Assembly (NCBI RefSeq): GCF_900099695.1
Contig: NZ_FNCY01000014.1
Span: 60,455-124,454 of the forward strand
Reading direction: 5' to 3'
Length of the DNA stretch: 64,000 nt
Origin: Propionivibrio dicarboxylicus
Lineage (GTDB): Bacteria; Pseudomonadota; Gammaproteobacteria; Burkholderiales; Rhodocyclaceae
Position numbers and translations under genes: made by a program. Shown here piece by piece: positions 16,274-25,195 of the stretch (positions are counted from its first letter, which is position 1; every line of letters starts with the position of its first letter). The notes beneath the pieces were generated by a model. It did no database searches, was not told the origin of the DNA, and saw only the letters and a program-made list of their open reading frames with translations.

Positions 16274-16746
16274 GCATTTATCGCCCTAATTCCAAACGCG
16301 GCTTCGCCCTGCCGTCGGCGATTTTCCTGCTGACTGTTCTGGCAGCGCTGGGGGCGTATATCGTCAATGTGCATTCGAGCCAGCAACAGGGCATGTTGCT
16401 CGACGTCCAGGGGGAGCGTGCTTGGCAGGCGGCCAACGCCGGCATGGAATGGGCTCGTTACAAGCTGGCCGCGACACCCGCAAGTCCTGCTTGCCCGTCC
16501 GGGACAGCCTGGGGGGCGAGTACAACGAGTCTGGGCTTCTCAGGGACGACGACATTGACCGGATTTTACGCCACGGTCGAATGTCGGCTGGTCGAGCAGA
16601 CGAATGTGCTTGGGGTGTCGACCTGGGTATTCGAAACGCGGGTTACCGCGTGCAGCCCGGCGGCCGCCGCCGAGCCGCGCTGTCCCGGAGCTCCGGCGAC
16701 GTTTGGCTATGTCGAACGGCAGTTGCAGGGCTTGGTTTCGTTTTAG
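16270..16746 (+). CDS. mshP: MshP-like protein (GspK/PilX-like minor pilin)
   Basis: 158 residues beginning with a short leader ending KRG, then FALPSAIFLLTVLAALGAYI. As in MshP/PilX proteins, the FTLIE motif is replaced by FALPS and Glu5 is missing. The helix continues with GERAWQAANAGMEWARYKL, the usual signature of this family. It overlaps mshO by 4 bases (ATGA). It completes the minor-pilin set before the second mshQ. Confidence 0.85.
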   Translation: MSIYRPNSKRGFALPSAIFLLTVLAALGAYIVNVHSSQQQGMLLDVQGERAWQAANAGMEWARYKLAATPASPACPSGTAWGASTTSLGFSGTTTLTGFYATVECRLVEQTNVLGVSTWVFETRVTACSPAAAAEPRCPGAPATFGYVERQLQGLVSF

Positions 16747-16860
16747 GTGCGTGGTGCGACCAGATTGTTGGCTGAGGCTGTAGGGGTGACCCTTGCGAAA
16801 GAACGTGTGTCGGTCTGTCCGTGCGAGGAAGTGAAATTTCCGATGGCTCGTAAAATTTCT

Positions 16861-16890
16861 TTGACATTGCCTAGACTGTTAGCATAGCGA
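16861..16890 (+). promoter_or_regulatory. possible promoter upstream of mshQ2
   Basis: A consensus -35 (TTGACA, 16861-16866) is followed by a poor -10 candidate near 16883-16890 (CATAGC or TAGCGA). It lies in the 277-base gap between mshP and mshQ2. Farther down, GTCCTGAGAA occurs twice (16955 and 16970), a direct repeat that could be a regulator site. Only the -35 is convincing. Confidence 0.35.
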
Positions 16891-17023
16891 ATTATTAAGG
16901 CACCGAGCGGTTCTTTGGCAGGGCGGTATTTCTCCAGCACAGTTTGCGGCGGATGTCCTGAGAACGAAGGTCCTGAGAATCGGGTTTGCCAGGTGATTTT
17001 GTAACTCTGATTACGAGGCAATC

Positions 17024-20000
17024 ATGTCGTCATGGTCTCGTTCGTCTTGCTTTGTTCTCGCGCGTGTCGTTTTCTATTGTGCGGCTTTGGCGTTCGTCGC
17101 TGCTGAAAACCTAACTTATGCGGCGGTCGCCTATGGGTCCTCCGGTGGCGGAACGCTGACGACGAGCGGTTCGACTTCCGGCACGACGTCGCTGAGCGTT
17201 CCCTATCCTACCGGGATAACAGCGGGAGATATGCTTGTCCTGGCCGTGGGCAACAAATATGCCACCGGCAGTGCGCCAGTGACCCCGTCCGGCTGGACGC
17301 TGGCAATTCAACAGAGCGGCGGGATCGACACCGGTACTGGGAACGACCGGGGACAGGTCTATTCCACGATTTTTACCAAGCAAGCGCTTGGCACCGAAAG
17401 CGGAAATTTGACGGTCGCCGTGACAGGGGCCAATACTTCGATGGCCAGAATGTTCCGTTACACAAAAACTCCAGGGAGTTATTGGGAAACTGCGGTAACG
17501 AGCGGCGTCGATAACACGCCCGGTACGACGTGGTCGATAACCGCTGCGGCAAATCCGGGTATTACCGCCGGGGATATCGTGTTCGTCGCTTCTGCGCTCA
17601 ACGGAAACCAGGTGACGAATTGGACGCAAGCGCTGACGACGGCGGGCGTGACGTATTCAGCCGTCGCCGAACGTAACGACACGACAAGCGGCACAGGCAA
17701 TGACATGGGCTTGATCGTTGCGGACTTCACTGCGACGGCGGGAACGGCGACGGGTGTGCCGGTGTATTCAATGGCCGGGGCGACAGGGTTTGCGACGACC
17801 TACAGTCCGACGGGAGCGTCCTCGTTCCTTCGCTTGCGTCAATCGACGACGACATTGTCGACGGGGGTCGATCCGGGGGCGGCGAGCATTGCTCCTGGTG
17901 CCGGTGCGACAGATGTCAATTATTTTTGGCTGCAAACCAGTAGTTTCACCGAATCGGTGATTTCCGTCACCGTCAATTTATCCACTAATTCCGGTATTGC
18001 TAGGTTAGCGATAACGGATAGCGCTGACGCAGAACTGGGGTTTACGACATCGCCAGTTGTCGGACTGAACACGATTACGATCAACCCCGCGGGGACGATG
18101 ACGGCGACCACGACGTCAAGCAAGTTCAAGGTGCGCGTGACGCCGTCGAGTCATGCGGATATGCCGGCGGTGCCGGGTGGGGCGTATGCGATTACGGCGC
18201 CGGTGACAACGTGGGTTGGGCCGAATGTGCATGTCGGAAGTGATACCAACGTCAATGCGTTGACGATCGACAATCTTTCGCCTACCAGTGCCACGTCGAC
18301 GAGCGGTAGTCCAGGGTATCTTGCCAATACGCTCAAGTGGACCACTTCGCTGTCGTCGGACTTCGCGTTGACCAGCGGCTCGGTGGTGTATCGCTGGGCT
18401 GATGCGTCGACAACTGCGGAGGTGCCTGCCGAAGGGTCGTCGCCAACCGTTGGCAGTACAAATGGGACGGCGACGGTCGCCTGTGTTGTCTCCTCGACGG
18501 GGGCGGTGACGTTTGTCGACGGGAGTGGTGGTACCGTTGGGTGTCAGACGAGCGCTCTGGCCACCGGCAAGAGCTATACCTATAAAGTTTTTCAGAAGGA
18601 CGGTTCCGGCAATTTCGACGCAGGCGTCAGTATCGGGACGTTCAAGTCTTACGGCGATGTTGATCCGGATGTTTCGACGGTGGTCGCCAGTCCAAGCTCC
18701 GTCGCGGCGGACAGCTTTACTGCGTCGACGATCACGGTGACGCTCATGGATAAGGACAGTACGCCTGTGCCGGGCAAGGCAGTGTCGCTGTCCGCAGACT
18801 TGGGTAGCTCCATCATTACGACGCAGAACGGAACGTCGAATTCGAGCGGGGTAGCCACTTTTACGGTCGTGGATGGCACGGTCGAGGGGCCGATCAAGTA
18901 TACGGCGAAGGATACGACAGACGGGAAAGACCTTAACAAGGTGGCGCAAGTGACGTTTACCGCGCCGTCGCTGTGCTTTACCGATAATTTCAACCGGGCC
19001 GACGGGACCTTGTTGAGCACTGGCTACTGGACGCGTACCCATGGCGCGACGACGACCTACGATGCCGATATCGTTAGCAATCGACTGCGCTTGACCGATG
19101 CCGCGAACAACCGTGCTACCGCTGTTCATCTGTTCCGCCTGTTCCCGGGGGCGGGCAATAAGGTAACGGCGGAGTTTGATTACTACACGTATACAAACTC
19201 CGCGGGTGGCGACGGACTAGTCCTGACGTTGTCCGATTCATCGATAGCGCCAGTTGCCGGGGCTTTCGGCGGGTCGTTGGGTTATGCTCAGAAGAACGCG
19301 ACTGCCTGTCCGCCCTCGGGGTGTCCCGGGTTTGCTGGCGGCTGGATCGGTATCGGCATCGATGAGTTTGGTAATTTCTCCAACCCGACCGAAGGGCGTG
19401 TCGATGGTCCCGGGCTGAATGCCAAGGCAGTGACGATTCGTGGTTCGGGCTCCGCTTACGCCGGCTATAACTGGCACACTACGGCCGCGGCGACGAGTGT
19501 GACGACGACGCCGTTAGCGCCGCATCACTATCGTGTGATTGTTGACCACTCGAATGGCGTCAATGCCTGGGTCTCTGTCGAGCGCGATACCGCCGGCGGT
19601 ACCAATTACACGAAGATCGTTTCTGCCTATGATGCAAAGGCAATTCCCACGCAAGCCGCCGTGCCCCCGTACTGGTATTTTTCGCTTACAGCGTCGACCG
19701 GGTCTGCTACCAACATTCACGAGATCGACAATATCAATATCTGCACGGCGCAGCCACTGATAACGCCGACGCTCAACCACCTGCGTGTAGAACACGACGG
19801 GAGCGCGCTTACCTGTGCCGCCGAAACGATTACGCTCAAGGCGTGTGCCAATTCGGCGTGTTCCGCCTTGTATACCGGTAGCGTGACGGTCAGCCTGCCG
19901 ACGATTTCGGGGGCAACGTGGTCGTCGTCGTCGGTTACTTTCACCGGTGGGCAGACGACCGTCACGCTGACTAAGACGACTGCCGGTACGGTGAACCTGT

Positions 20001-21811
20001 CGGGTTCGACGGTGACTTCGCCGACAATCAGCAGTCCGGCCGGTATCTGCTACAACGGGGCGACGAGTGGCGACTGTTCTCTGGTCTATACCTCGAATGC
20101 CTGCGCTTTCGATGCGGTCGAGCCCGGCAAGAGCCCTCAGACGCCGATTTATACCAAGTTGGCGGGAACGCAGTTTACCCTGGATGTGCTGGCGTTGACG
20201 GCCGGAGCGGTCAATACCGCGTATGCCGGGACCGCTTCGGTGAGCATCGTCGATCAGTCCGGCGTTGCGGCCGGGTCTTGTGGGACGACGCCGCTAGCCT
20301 GCACGATGGTGCCGGCATCGCCAATTACGTTTGTGAACGGACGCAGATCCGTGGCGATTGTGTGTGCCGATGCCAGAAAGGATGTCCGCGTTGCTGTGTC
20401 GAACAGCACTACTTCGGCGTGTTCGTCGGACAATTTCACCATTCGTCCGGCCAGTTTTTCTACGAGTTCGACGACGGCAAGCAATGCTGGGTCCAGCGGA
20501 ACGCCGGTGGTCAAGGCGGGGGCGCTTTTTGATCTTTCGGCGACGGCGCTGAATACGTCCTCTGTGCAGACATCGGGTTATACGGGAACGCCATCGCTCA
20601 ATAATAGCAAGGTGCTTGCCCATAACGGAGCAGTGACAGTGGGAACGCTTAGCGGCGCTTTCTCTGGTGCTACAGGCGGCGTGTCGAGCGGATCGTTTTC
20701 CTATTCCGAGGTCGGTAATTTCCAACTGTCGGCCTGGGGAGTATATGACGACGGCGGGTTTGCCAGCGTTGATCGTAGCAAGGCGACGCCCGAATGCTTC
20801 TCTGATGCCAAACTTGGGACGTCGATCGAGCCGGCGCCGCCCAATACATCCGATGGAAATGGCATGTTCGGCTGCTATTTTGGCAGCGTTGCGACTCCGT
20901 TTTTTGGGCGCTTCATTCCCGATCATTTTGTGGTGACGGCCGCGGCGCCGGTTGCCGGTTGCTCCGTAGGTGCGTCGCCCTATACCTATTTCGGACAGGA
21001 TGGCTTCACGACACCGTTTTCCCTAACCGCACAGAATGCGAGCAATACGACGACGCAAAACTATGTGGGGAGCTACGCCAAACTCGGGTTGACAACCTGG
21101 GGGTTGGCACCGGCGTCGAGCAGTAATCCGGGGTTCGGTTTTGCCACCAGTACGGTCTTGCCAACCGGTTCTTCGCTGGGTCCCGGCGCGATAACTTCGT
21201 CTGGGTCGTGGTCGAGTGGAACTGCTTCGGTTTCTGCCAGGCATCAGGTTAGCCGCCCCACAAACCTTGCAGGGGAAACTGCAGTAACGGTAACGGCGTT
21301 GCCGGTCGATAGCGATGGTGTCACCATGACGTCGGCGTTGGTGGTGCAGTCGGTGGCGACTGCCTTGCGTTTCGGGCGCTTGCGCCTGATTTCGGGGCAG
21401 GGATCGGAGTTGGCGCCTTATGTTCTAAAGACCGAAGCCCAGTATTGGGATGGTTCTTTCTGGCGGGTCAATTTGGACGACAGTTGCACTACCTATACGG
21501 TGAGCAATGCTAAGGACAATAGTACCGTGCCGATTACCAGCGTATCGGCGGCGACGTCCGTCAAGAACGGTTATGGAACGCTGACCTTCGCCAAGCCAAC
21601 GAGCAGCGGCACTGCAACCGTTTGCATGGACCTTTCGGCGACTGCCAATGGTTGTACTGCCTCAGCGGCCGGGGATATTGGCTATTTGTTGGGAAACTGG
21701 GGGGGCGTCAGCACGTTTACGGTCGATCCTAGTGCATCAATCCTGTTTGGTGGTGCGGCGGCAAACTCCCGCGGTAATTGGGGTTTTCTGTACCGCCGCG
21801 AAAACTATTAG
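17024..21811 (+). CDS. mshQ: MshQ-like giant surface protein 2 (Ig-like, LamG-like and DUF6701-type domains)
   Basis: 1595 residues. The signal peptide covers about residues 1-33 (CFVLARVVFYCAALAFVAA). Beta-rich N-terminal repeats follow, then a bacterial Ig-like/invasin domain (about 545-645: SFTASTITVTLMDKD ... GVATFTV), a LamG-like domain (about 647-907, starting FTDNFNRADGTLLS), and the MshQ C-terminal region ending GRLRLISGQGSELAPYVLKT and GNWGFLYRRENY. That ending is almost identical to MshQ1, while the N-terminal halves are unrelated. Position after mshP is the canonical mshQ site. GAGG precedes the ATG at 17024. Probably an exported adhesin. Confidence 0.88.
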   Translation: MSSWSRSSCFVLARVVFYCAALAFVAAENLTYAAVAYGSSGGGTLTTSGSTSGTTSLSVPYPTGITAGDMLVLAVGNKYATGSAPVTPSGWTLAIQQSGGIDTGTGNDRGQVYSTIFTKQALGTESGNLTVAVTGANTSMARMFRYTKTPGSYWETAVTSGVDNTPGTTWSITAAANPGITAGDIVFVASALNGNQVTNWTQALTTAGVTYSAVAERNDTTSGTGNDMGLIVADFTATAGTATGVPVYSMAGATGFATTYSPTGASSFLRLRQSTTTLSTGVDPGAASIAPGAGATDVNYFWLQTSSFTESVISVTVNLSTNSGIARLAITDSADAELGFTTSPVVGLNTITINPAGTMTATTTSSKFKVRVTPSSHADMPAVPGGAYAITAPVTTWVGPNVHVGSDTNVNALTIDNLSPTSATSTSGSPGYLANTLKWTTSLSSDFALTSGSVVYRWADASTTAEVPAEGSSPTVGSTNGTATVACVVSSTGAVTFVDGSGGTVGCQTSALATGKSYTYKVFQKDGSGNFDAGVSIGTFKSYGDVDPDVSTVVASPSSVAADSFTASTITVTLMDKDSTPVPGKAVSLSADLGSSIITTQNGTSNSSGVATFTVVDGTVEGPIKYTAKDTTDGKDLNKVAQVTFTAPSLCFTDNFNRADGTLLSTGYWTRTHGATTTYDADIVSNRLRLTDAANNRATAVHLFRLFPGAGNKVTAEFDYYTYTNSAGGDGLVLTLSDSSIAPVAGAFGGSLGYAQKNATACPPSGCPGFAGGWIGIGIDEFGNFSNPTEGRVDGPGLNAKAVTIRGSGSAYAGYNWHTTAAATSVTTTPLAPHHYRVIVDHSNGVNAWVSVERDTAGGTNYTKIVSAYDAKAIPTQAAVPPYWYFSLTASTGSATNIHEIDNINICTAQPLITPTLNHLRVEHDGSALTCAAETITLKACANSACSALYTGSVTVSLPTISGATWSSSSVTFTGGQTTVTLTKTTAGTVNLSGSTVTSPTISSPAGICYNGATSGDCSLVYTSNACAFDAVEPGKSPQTPIYTKLAGTQFTLDVLALTAGAVNTAYAGTASVSIVDQSGVAAGSCGTTPLACTMVPASPITFVNGRRSVAIVCADARKDVRVAVSNSTTSACSSDNFTIRPASFSTSSTTASNAGSSGTPVVKAGALFDLSATALNTSSVQTSGYTGTPSLNNSKVLAHNGAVTVGTLSGAFSGATGGVSSGSFSYSEVGNFQLSAWGVYDDGGFASVDRSKATPECFSDAKLGTSIEPAPPNTSDGNGMFGCYFGSVATPFFGRFIPDHFVVTAAAPVAGCSVGASPYTYFGQDGFTTPFSLTAQNASNTTTQNYVGSYAKLGLTTWGLAPASSSNPGFGFATSTVLPTGSSLGPGAITSSGSWSSGTASVSARHQVSRPTNLAGETAVTVTALPVDSDGVTMTSALVVQSVATALRFGRLRLISGQGSELAPYVLKTEAQYWDGSFWRVNLDDSCTTYTVSNAKDNSTVPITSVSAATSVKNGYGTLTFAKPTSSGTATVCMDLSATANGCTASAAGDIGYLLGNWGGVSTFTVDPSASILFGGAAANSRGNWGFLYRRENY

Positions 21812-22135
21812 GGGAGTCCTCGGCTTCGCTCTGATCTCGCACGGGGTTTGCGTATCGTCGCGATACCAGCTTTCAGCAACACGACTGTTTTCCTATCACT
21901 TGTTCTTCGGGTTGCCCTTGCGATGATTCTCTGTTGCGCCATCCGTTTGGTGACAGGGCAACCGTCCGATGCGGCGCGTCCCATCCTCTCTAGCGCAGGG
22001 CTAAACCCAAATCAGGGGTCAGTAAAGCTTCCTGGACGAATCCATGTCAGTCAGGGGGCTTTCGCGTACATGGGGCGCTTCACGTCAAGATGTTTGTCGC
22101 GTCAGGGATTCTCCTAATCATATGGGGTACATGCC

Positions 22136-22154
22136 GGCGGCAAATATTGCCGCC
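22136..22154. repeat. 19-bp palindrome, copy 2 (intergenic)
   Basis: Identical to the 19-mer at 4411-4429 inside mshB (8-bp arms around ATA). A G8 run follows two bases later. No U tract, so not a simple terminator. Confidence 0.8.
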
Positions 22155-22391
22155 TTGGGGGGGGTGGAGTCGACGGGATTTTTCCTTCCGCCTCAGCGAG
22201 TTGTTACGAGCGTTCTTTCGCGAAATGTCGGGCTTGGCCAGAGAGGGAAATGCTGCCGCCAGTAGCTTCGCGGGCTGCCGGTCTTGAAGGTTCTGCTGGT
22301 TGCGGCAACGCATCGTCCCCGCTCGTGACATGAGATTTTGTATCATTTCTTGGGGTGGCCCACTTTTTGCGTGATATTTACTTGTGTTTCG

Positions 22392-22420
22392 TTGTTTTTT
22401 AGTGGGTTAGCGTGTATCCT
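22392..22420 (+). promoter_or_regulatory. possible promoter for the mshI-N operon
   Basis: TTGTTT (22392-22397), 17-base spacer, TATCCT (22415-22420), 19 bases before the first ATG of mshI. A weak match, but the only plausible sigma-70 site in the AT-rich end of the gap. Confidence 0.3.
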
Positions 22421-22438
22421 TCGACAAATTTCTAGATA

Positions 22439-23389
22439 ATGATGGAGATGCGTTCCTTATTCGGATCTCGGCGTAAGTCCGGTTGGCTATCCATTCTTCA
22501 CCGAAGTGGTAGAGTGGTCCTTATTCACTCTGTTTGCCGGCCAGGGGAAAAGCCTGAGGTACTTCTGCTCGACAACTATGCGGCGGACAAAGGAACGGTC
22601 GATGCCTTGCAACGCTTGCGCGGCACGCGCAAATTGGGCAGTTACGCTTGCACGACCTTGATTGAGTCGCCCGATTATGCGCTGACACAGATGGAGGCGC
22701 CTCCGGTTCAGCCTGAAGAGCGGAGAGAAGCGTTGCGTTGGGCACTTAAGGATGTGGTGAGTTTCCCCGTTGAGTCCGCATGCATCGACATCCTCGATCT
22801 GCCGAGCGAGAGTCTGCCGGCTGGTCGGTCGGCTGGTGTCCTCGTTGTTTCAGCATCCGAGCAGGCGGTGCGGGACTGTGTCGCACCGTTTGTCGCCGCC
22901 AAGGTACGGCTTGACGTGGTGGATGTGCCGGAGATGGCTCAGCGAAATGTTGCTGCGCTGGTGGCGGATGAGAATCGTGGCGTGGTTTTTCTGCGCGTTG
23001 ACGAAACCGGCATGATGCTGACGCTCATTTTTCATGGTGAATTGGTGGCTGTGCGGCGCAGCGAGATGACATCCTTGCAGCTGACCGGAGATGAGCCAAC
23101 ACAAAGGGAGCGCGTTTTGGAGCGGCTTGTGCTTGAGTTGCAGCGCAGCCTTGATAATTTTGATCGGCAGTACAGCCATATCCCGATCTCCAAAGTCGTC
23201 GTCGCGGCTTTTCCGCCGGTTGAAGGTTTGATCGATGCATTGAGCCAGGGGACATATGTACCGCTTGTGGCGTTGAATTTGAATGGCGTACTCGACTTCC
23301 CGGGAGTTCCGGAGCTGAAAGATCCGGATGTGCAAGCGAAATATCTGCTGTCGATCGGCGCTGCATTGCGAACGAGTGAGGCGCCATGA
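22439..23389 (+). CDS. mshI: MshI, PilM-like cytoplasmic actin-fold assembly protein
   Basis: 316 residues without signal or membrane segment. The pattern SGWLSILHRSGRVVLIH, EERREALRWALKDVV and FPVESACIDIL is that of the MshI/PilM family, which docks on the N-terminal tail of a PilN-like partner. Three ATGs (22439, 22442, 22448) are in frame and no clear ribosome binding site separates them. The first gene of a six-gene overlapping group mshI-PilN-like-mshJ-K-L. Vibrio mshH does not precede it here. Confidence 0.87.
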   Translation: MMEMRSLFGSRRKSGWLSILHRSGRVVLIHSVCRPGEKPEVLLLDNYAADKGTVDALQRLRGTRKLGSYACTTLIESPDYALTQMEAPPVQPEERREALRWALKDVVSFPVESACIDILDLPSESLPAGRSAGVLVVSASEQAVRDCVAPFVAAKVRLDVVDVPEMAQRNVAALVADENRGVVFLRVDETGMMLTLIFHGELVAVRRSEMTSLQLTGDEPTQRERVLERLVLELQRSLDNFDRQYSHIPISKVVVAAFPPVEGLIDALSQGTYVPLVALNLNGVLDFPGVPELKDPDVQAKYLLSIGAALRTSEAP

Positions 23390-24078
23390 GCCAGCAAATC
23401 AATTTATATGAATCGCGTCTTCGGCCGCGGGAGTTGCTGCTGAATGGGCGACGTCTGGCGGCAGCGTTTGTGAGTGTGCTGTTGCTCGGCAGTGGCTGGG
23501 CGGTTGCGGCGCGTCATCAGGCGGACCAGGCCAGCGCAGAATTGGTGCAAGTCCAGTCAGTGCTGAAAGATGTCCAGAGCAAGCACGATGCGCTGTACAA
23601 GCAGGTGATGGAGCGCAAACTCTCAGATGCCTTGCAGAACGAGTTGGACAAGATGCGCGCAATGCTTTCTGTTCGGGAAGAAGTTGTGGTCATGCTTGAC
23701 TCTGGACGGTTGGGCAATACAGCAGGGTTTTCCGAACTGTTTAGAGGTTTTGCCCGCAATACGACAAACGACTGGTGGCTCACGCGTTTTGCCGTGGACT
23801 TGGGCGGGCAGGAAATCGAGATTGTCGGGAAAGTGCTCGATGCCGGCAAATTGCCGAATTATGTGCAGCGTTTGAGTGGTGATTCGGCTTTTCAAGGGCG
23901 ACGCTTTGCTGCCCTTACTATGAGCAGTGTGGATCCTTCTGAAGCGAAACCTGAGGATGCTGCTGGCGCAGATAAGTCCAAGGACAAGCCGGAGTTTCGC
24001 TTGCCGCGACACATCGAATTCGTGCTGAGAACTGAAAATGCAGGTGACTCTGCCAAATCGGGGGAGTTGAAGAAATGA
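23386..24078 (+). CDS. PilN-like MSHA assembly protein
   Basis: 230 residues. It starts SQQINLYESRLRPRE, the INLY/INLL tail typical of PilN, which binds the PilM-like partner. A single membrane helix follows (about residues 26-42), then a coiled-coil stretch (about 45-105) and a ferredoxin-like periplasmic region. In some MSHA loci this role is fused to or named with MshI. Its ATG overlaps the mshI stop (ATGA) and its end overlaps mshJ. Inner-membrane alignment complex member. Confidence 0.82.
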   Translation: MSQQINLYESRLRPRELLLNGRRLAAAFVSVLLLGSGWAVAARHQADQASAELVQVQSVLKDVQSKHDALYKQVMERKLSDALQNELDKMRAMLSVREEVVVMLDSGRLGNTAGFSELFRGFARNTTNDWWLTRFAVDLGGQEIEIVGKVLDAGKLPNYVQRLSGDSAFQGRRFAALTMSSVDPSEAKPEDAAGADKSKDKPEFRLPRHIEFVLRTENAGDSAKSGELKK

Positions 24079-24794
24079 AGGTGACGCTGGCGCAACTCAC
24101 CGCTCGCTTCGATGCGTTATCGGCGCGCGAGCGTGGTTTGGTTGCGGCGGCGTTGTTGGGGAGCGTTGCATTCATTTTCTGGGTAGTGTTGATTGATCCC
24201 CAGATGCTTCGACGTCGAATGGCTGAACAAAGCGTGGCGGTGCAGCGGGGGCAAATCGAAATGTTGCGAGCGCAAGTGGCTGCGTTGGCATCACCAACGC
24301 AATCGCCGGAAGCGATAGCGCGTCGCGAAATAGAATCTTTAAAAAAGCAAGTTGGCGAGACAGGCGAGCGTTTGGCAACCCTGGAAAATGCATTGGTGAC
24401 TCCACAGCGCATGAGTCGCTTGCTGGAAAGCATGATCGGCGGACGCAGCAATCTGCGCTTGCTGAGTTTGCGCACTTTGCCCGTAATGCCTGTGTTGGAG
24501 AAGAAGGACGGGGGCGGAAAACCGGGAGCGACACAAGCCGATCAGCGGAAAACGCAGTCCGTTGGCGAAAAAGCCAGCGCAATTGCAGAAACCGGCGGTC
24601 TGTTTAAGCACGGCGTCGAGTTGCAGATGGAGGGCGGTTATTCGGATATCACCGAATATCTTGAGCGCCTTGAACAATTGCCTCAGAAACTCTTGTGGAG
24701 CAGTTTCTCATTGTCGGGCGAGAAATATCCAAAAGTGGTACTCAAGTTGACTGTCTTTACGCTGAGTATGGATCGTACATGGATGACGTTCTGA
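24075..24794 (+). CDS. mshJ: MshJ, PilO-like inner-membrane alignment protein
   Basis: 239 residues; a cytoplasmic N-terminus with ARFDALSARERGLV, a membrane helix about residues 23-40, a coiled coil (about 50-105), and a C-terminal domain ending in FTLSMDRTWMTF, a characteristic MshJ ending. Overlaps the PilN-like gene by 4 bases and mshK by 16. Expected to pair with the PilN-like protein and connect the platform to the secretin. Confidence 0.87.
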   Translation: MKVTLAQLTARFDALSARERGLVAAALLGSVAFIFWVVLIDPQMLRRRMAEQSVAVQRGQIEMLRAQVAALASPTQSPEAIARREIESLKKQVGETGERLATLENALVTPQRMSRLLESMIGGRSNLRLLSLRTLPVMPVLEKKDGGGKPGATQADQRKTQSVGEKASAIAETGGLFKHGVELQMEGGYSDITEYLERLEQLPQKLLWSSFSLSGEKYPKVVLKLTVFTLSMDRTWMTF

Positions 24795-25195
24795 TTCGCG
24801 TTGCGATGGTATTAAGCCTGTCGCTGGCGGCTTCTAGTGCGCTCGCTCAGCGGAGCGTTTCCGATCCTATGCGGCCTCCTGTTGGGATCGGGGTCGATCC
24901 GACGGTGTCGGTGGAAGGGAAAGAGGCGGCAGCCTCTCCAGTGTTACAATCGGTCGTGGTACCCGCAAAGGGTAAGCCGATCGCAATTATCGGTGGGCAG
25001 CAGGTTCGCCTCGGCGAGAAAATTGGCGAGAACCGATTGGTGCGGCTGAATGAACGTGAAGCGGTCCTTGAGGGGCCGGGGGGCGTGGAGCGTCTGTCGT
25101 TGACGCCCTTGGTTGATAAGAGTAACGACAAGTCTGGTAATAAAAATAGCAATGCGTCTGTCGCGAAAAGCGTGCAGCGCGGGGGTGTGCAATGA
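24779..25195 (+). CDS. mshK: MshK-like periplasmic protein (PilP-like)
   Basis: 138 residues from the ATG at 24779: signal peptide VAMVLSLSLAASSALA with cleavage about residue 24, then SDPMRPP, a motif of MshK/PilP-type secretin partners, and a small beta domain (GKPIAIIGGQQVRLGEKIG). The longer frame starting at 24695 lies wholly within mshJ and would bury the signal peptide, so it is rejected. It overlaps mshJ and mshL. Likely links the inner-membrane complex to MshL. Confidence 0.8.
   Translation: MDDVLIRVAMVLSLSLAASSALAQRSVSDPMRPPVGIGVDPTVSVEGKEAAASPVLQSVVVPAKGKPIAIIGGQQVRLGEKIGENRLVRLNEREAVLEGPGGVERLSLTPLVDKSNDKSGNKNSNASVAKSVQRGGVQ

Larger units (their letters stand above)
21812..22438. 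other. 627-base gap between mshQ2 and mshI
   Basis: I see no gene I can support. Small open frames on both strands lack ribosome binding sites and family features. The gap contains an inverted repeat (GTATCG-TCG-CGATAC, 21852-21866) without a U tract, the second copy of the 19-bp palindrome (22136-22154), a G8 run (22157-22164), and an AT-rich end likely to hold the promoter of the mshI-N genes. Confidence 0.6.

Noticed and set aside
22157..22164. G8 run as a phase-variation tract
   Set aside because: Intergenic, not near a start or promoter box, and only slightly longer than several G7 runs in housekeeping genes such as coq7 and proS.
21848..22265. Small open frames in the mshQ2-mshI gap
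   Set aside because: No ribosome binding sites, no domain, several mutually overlapping frames; treated as non-coding.
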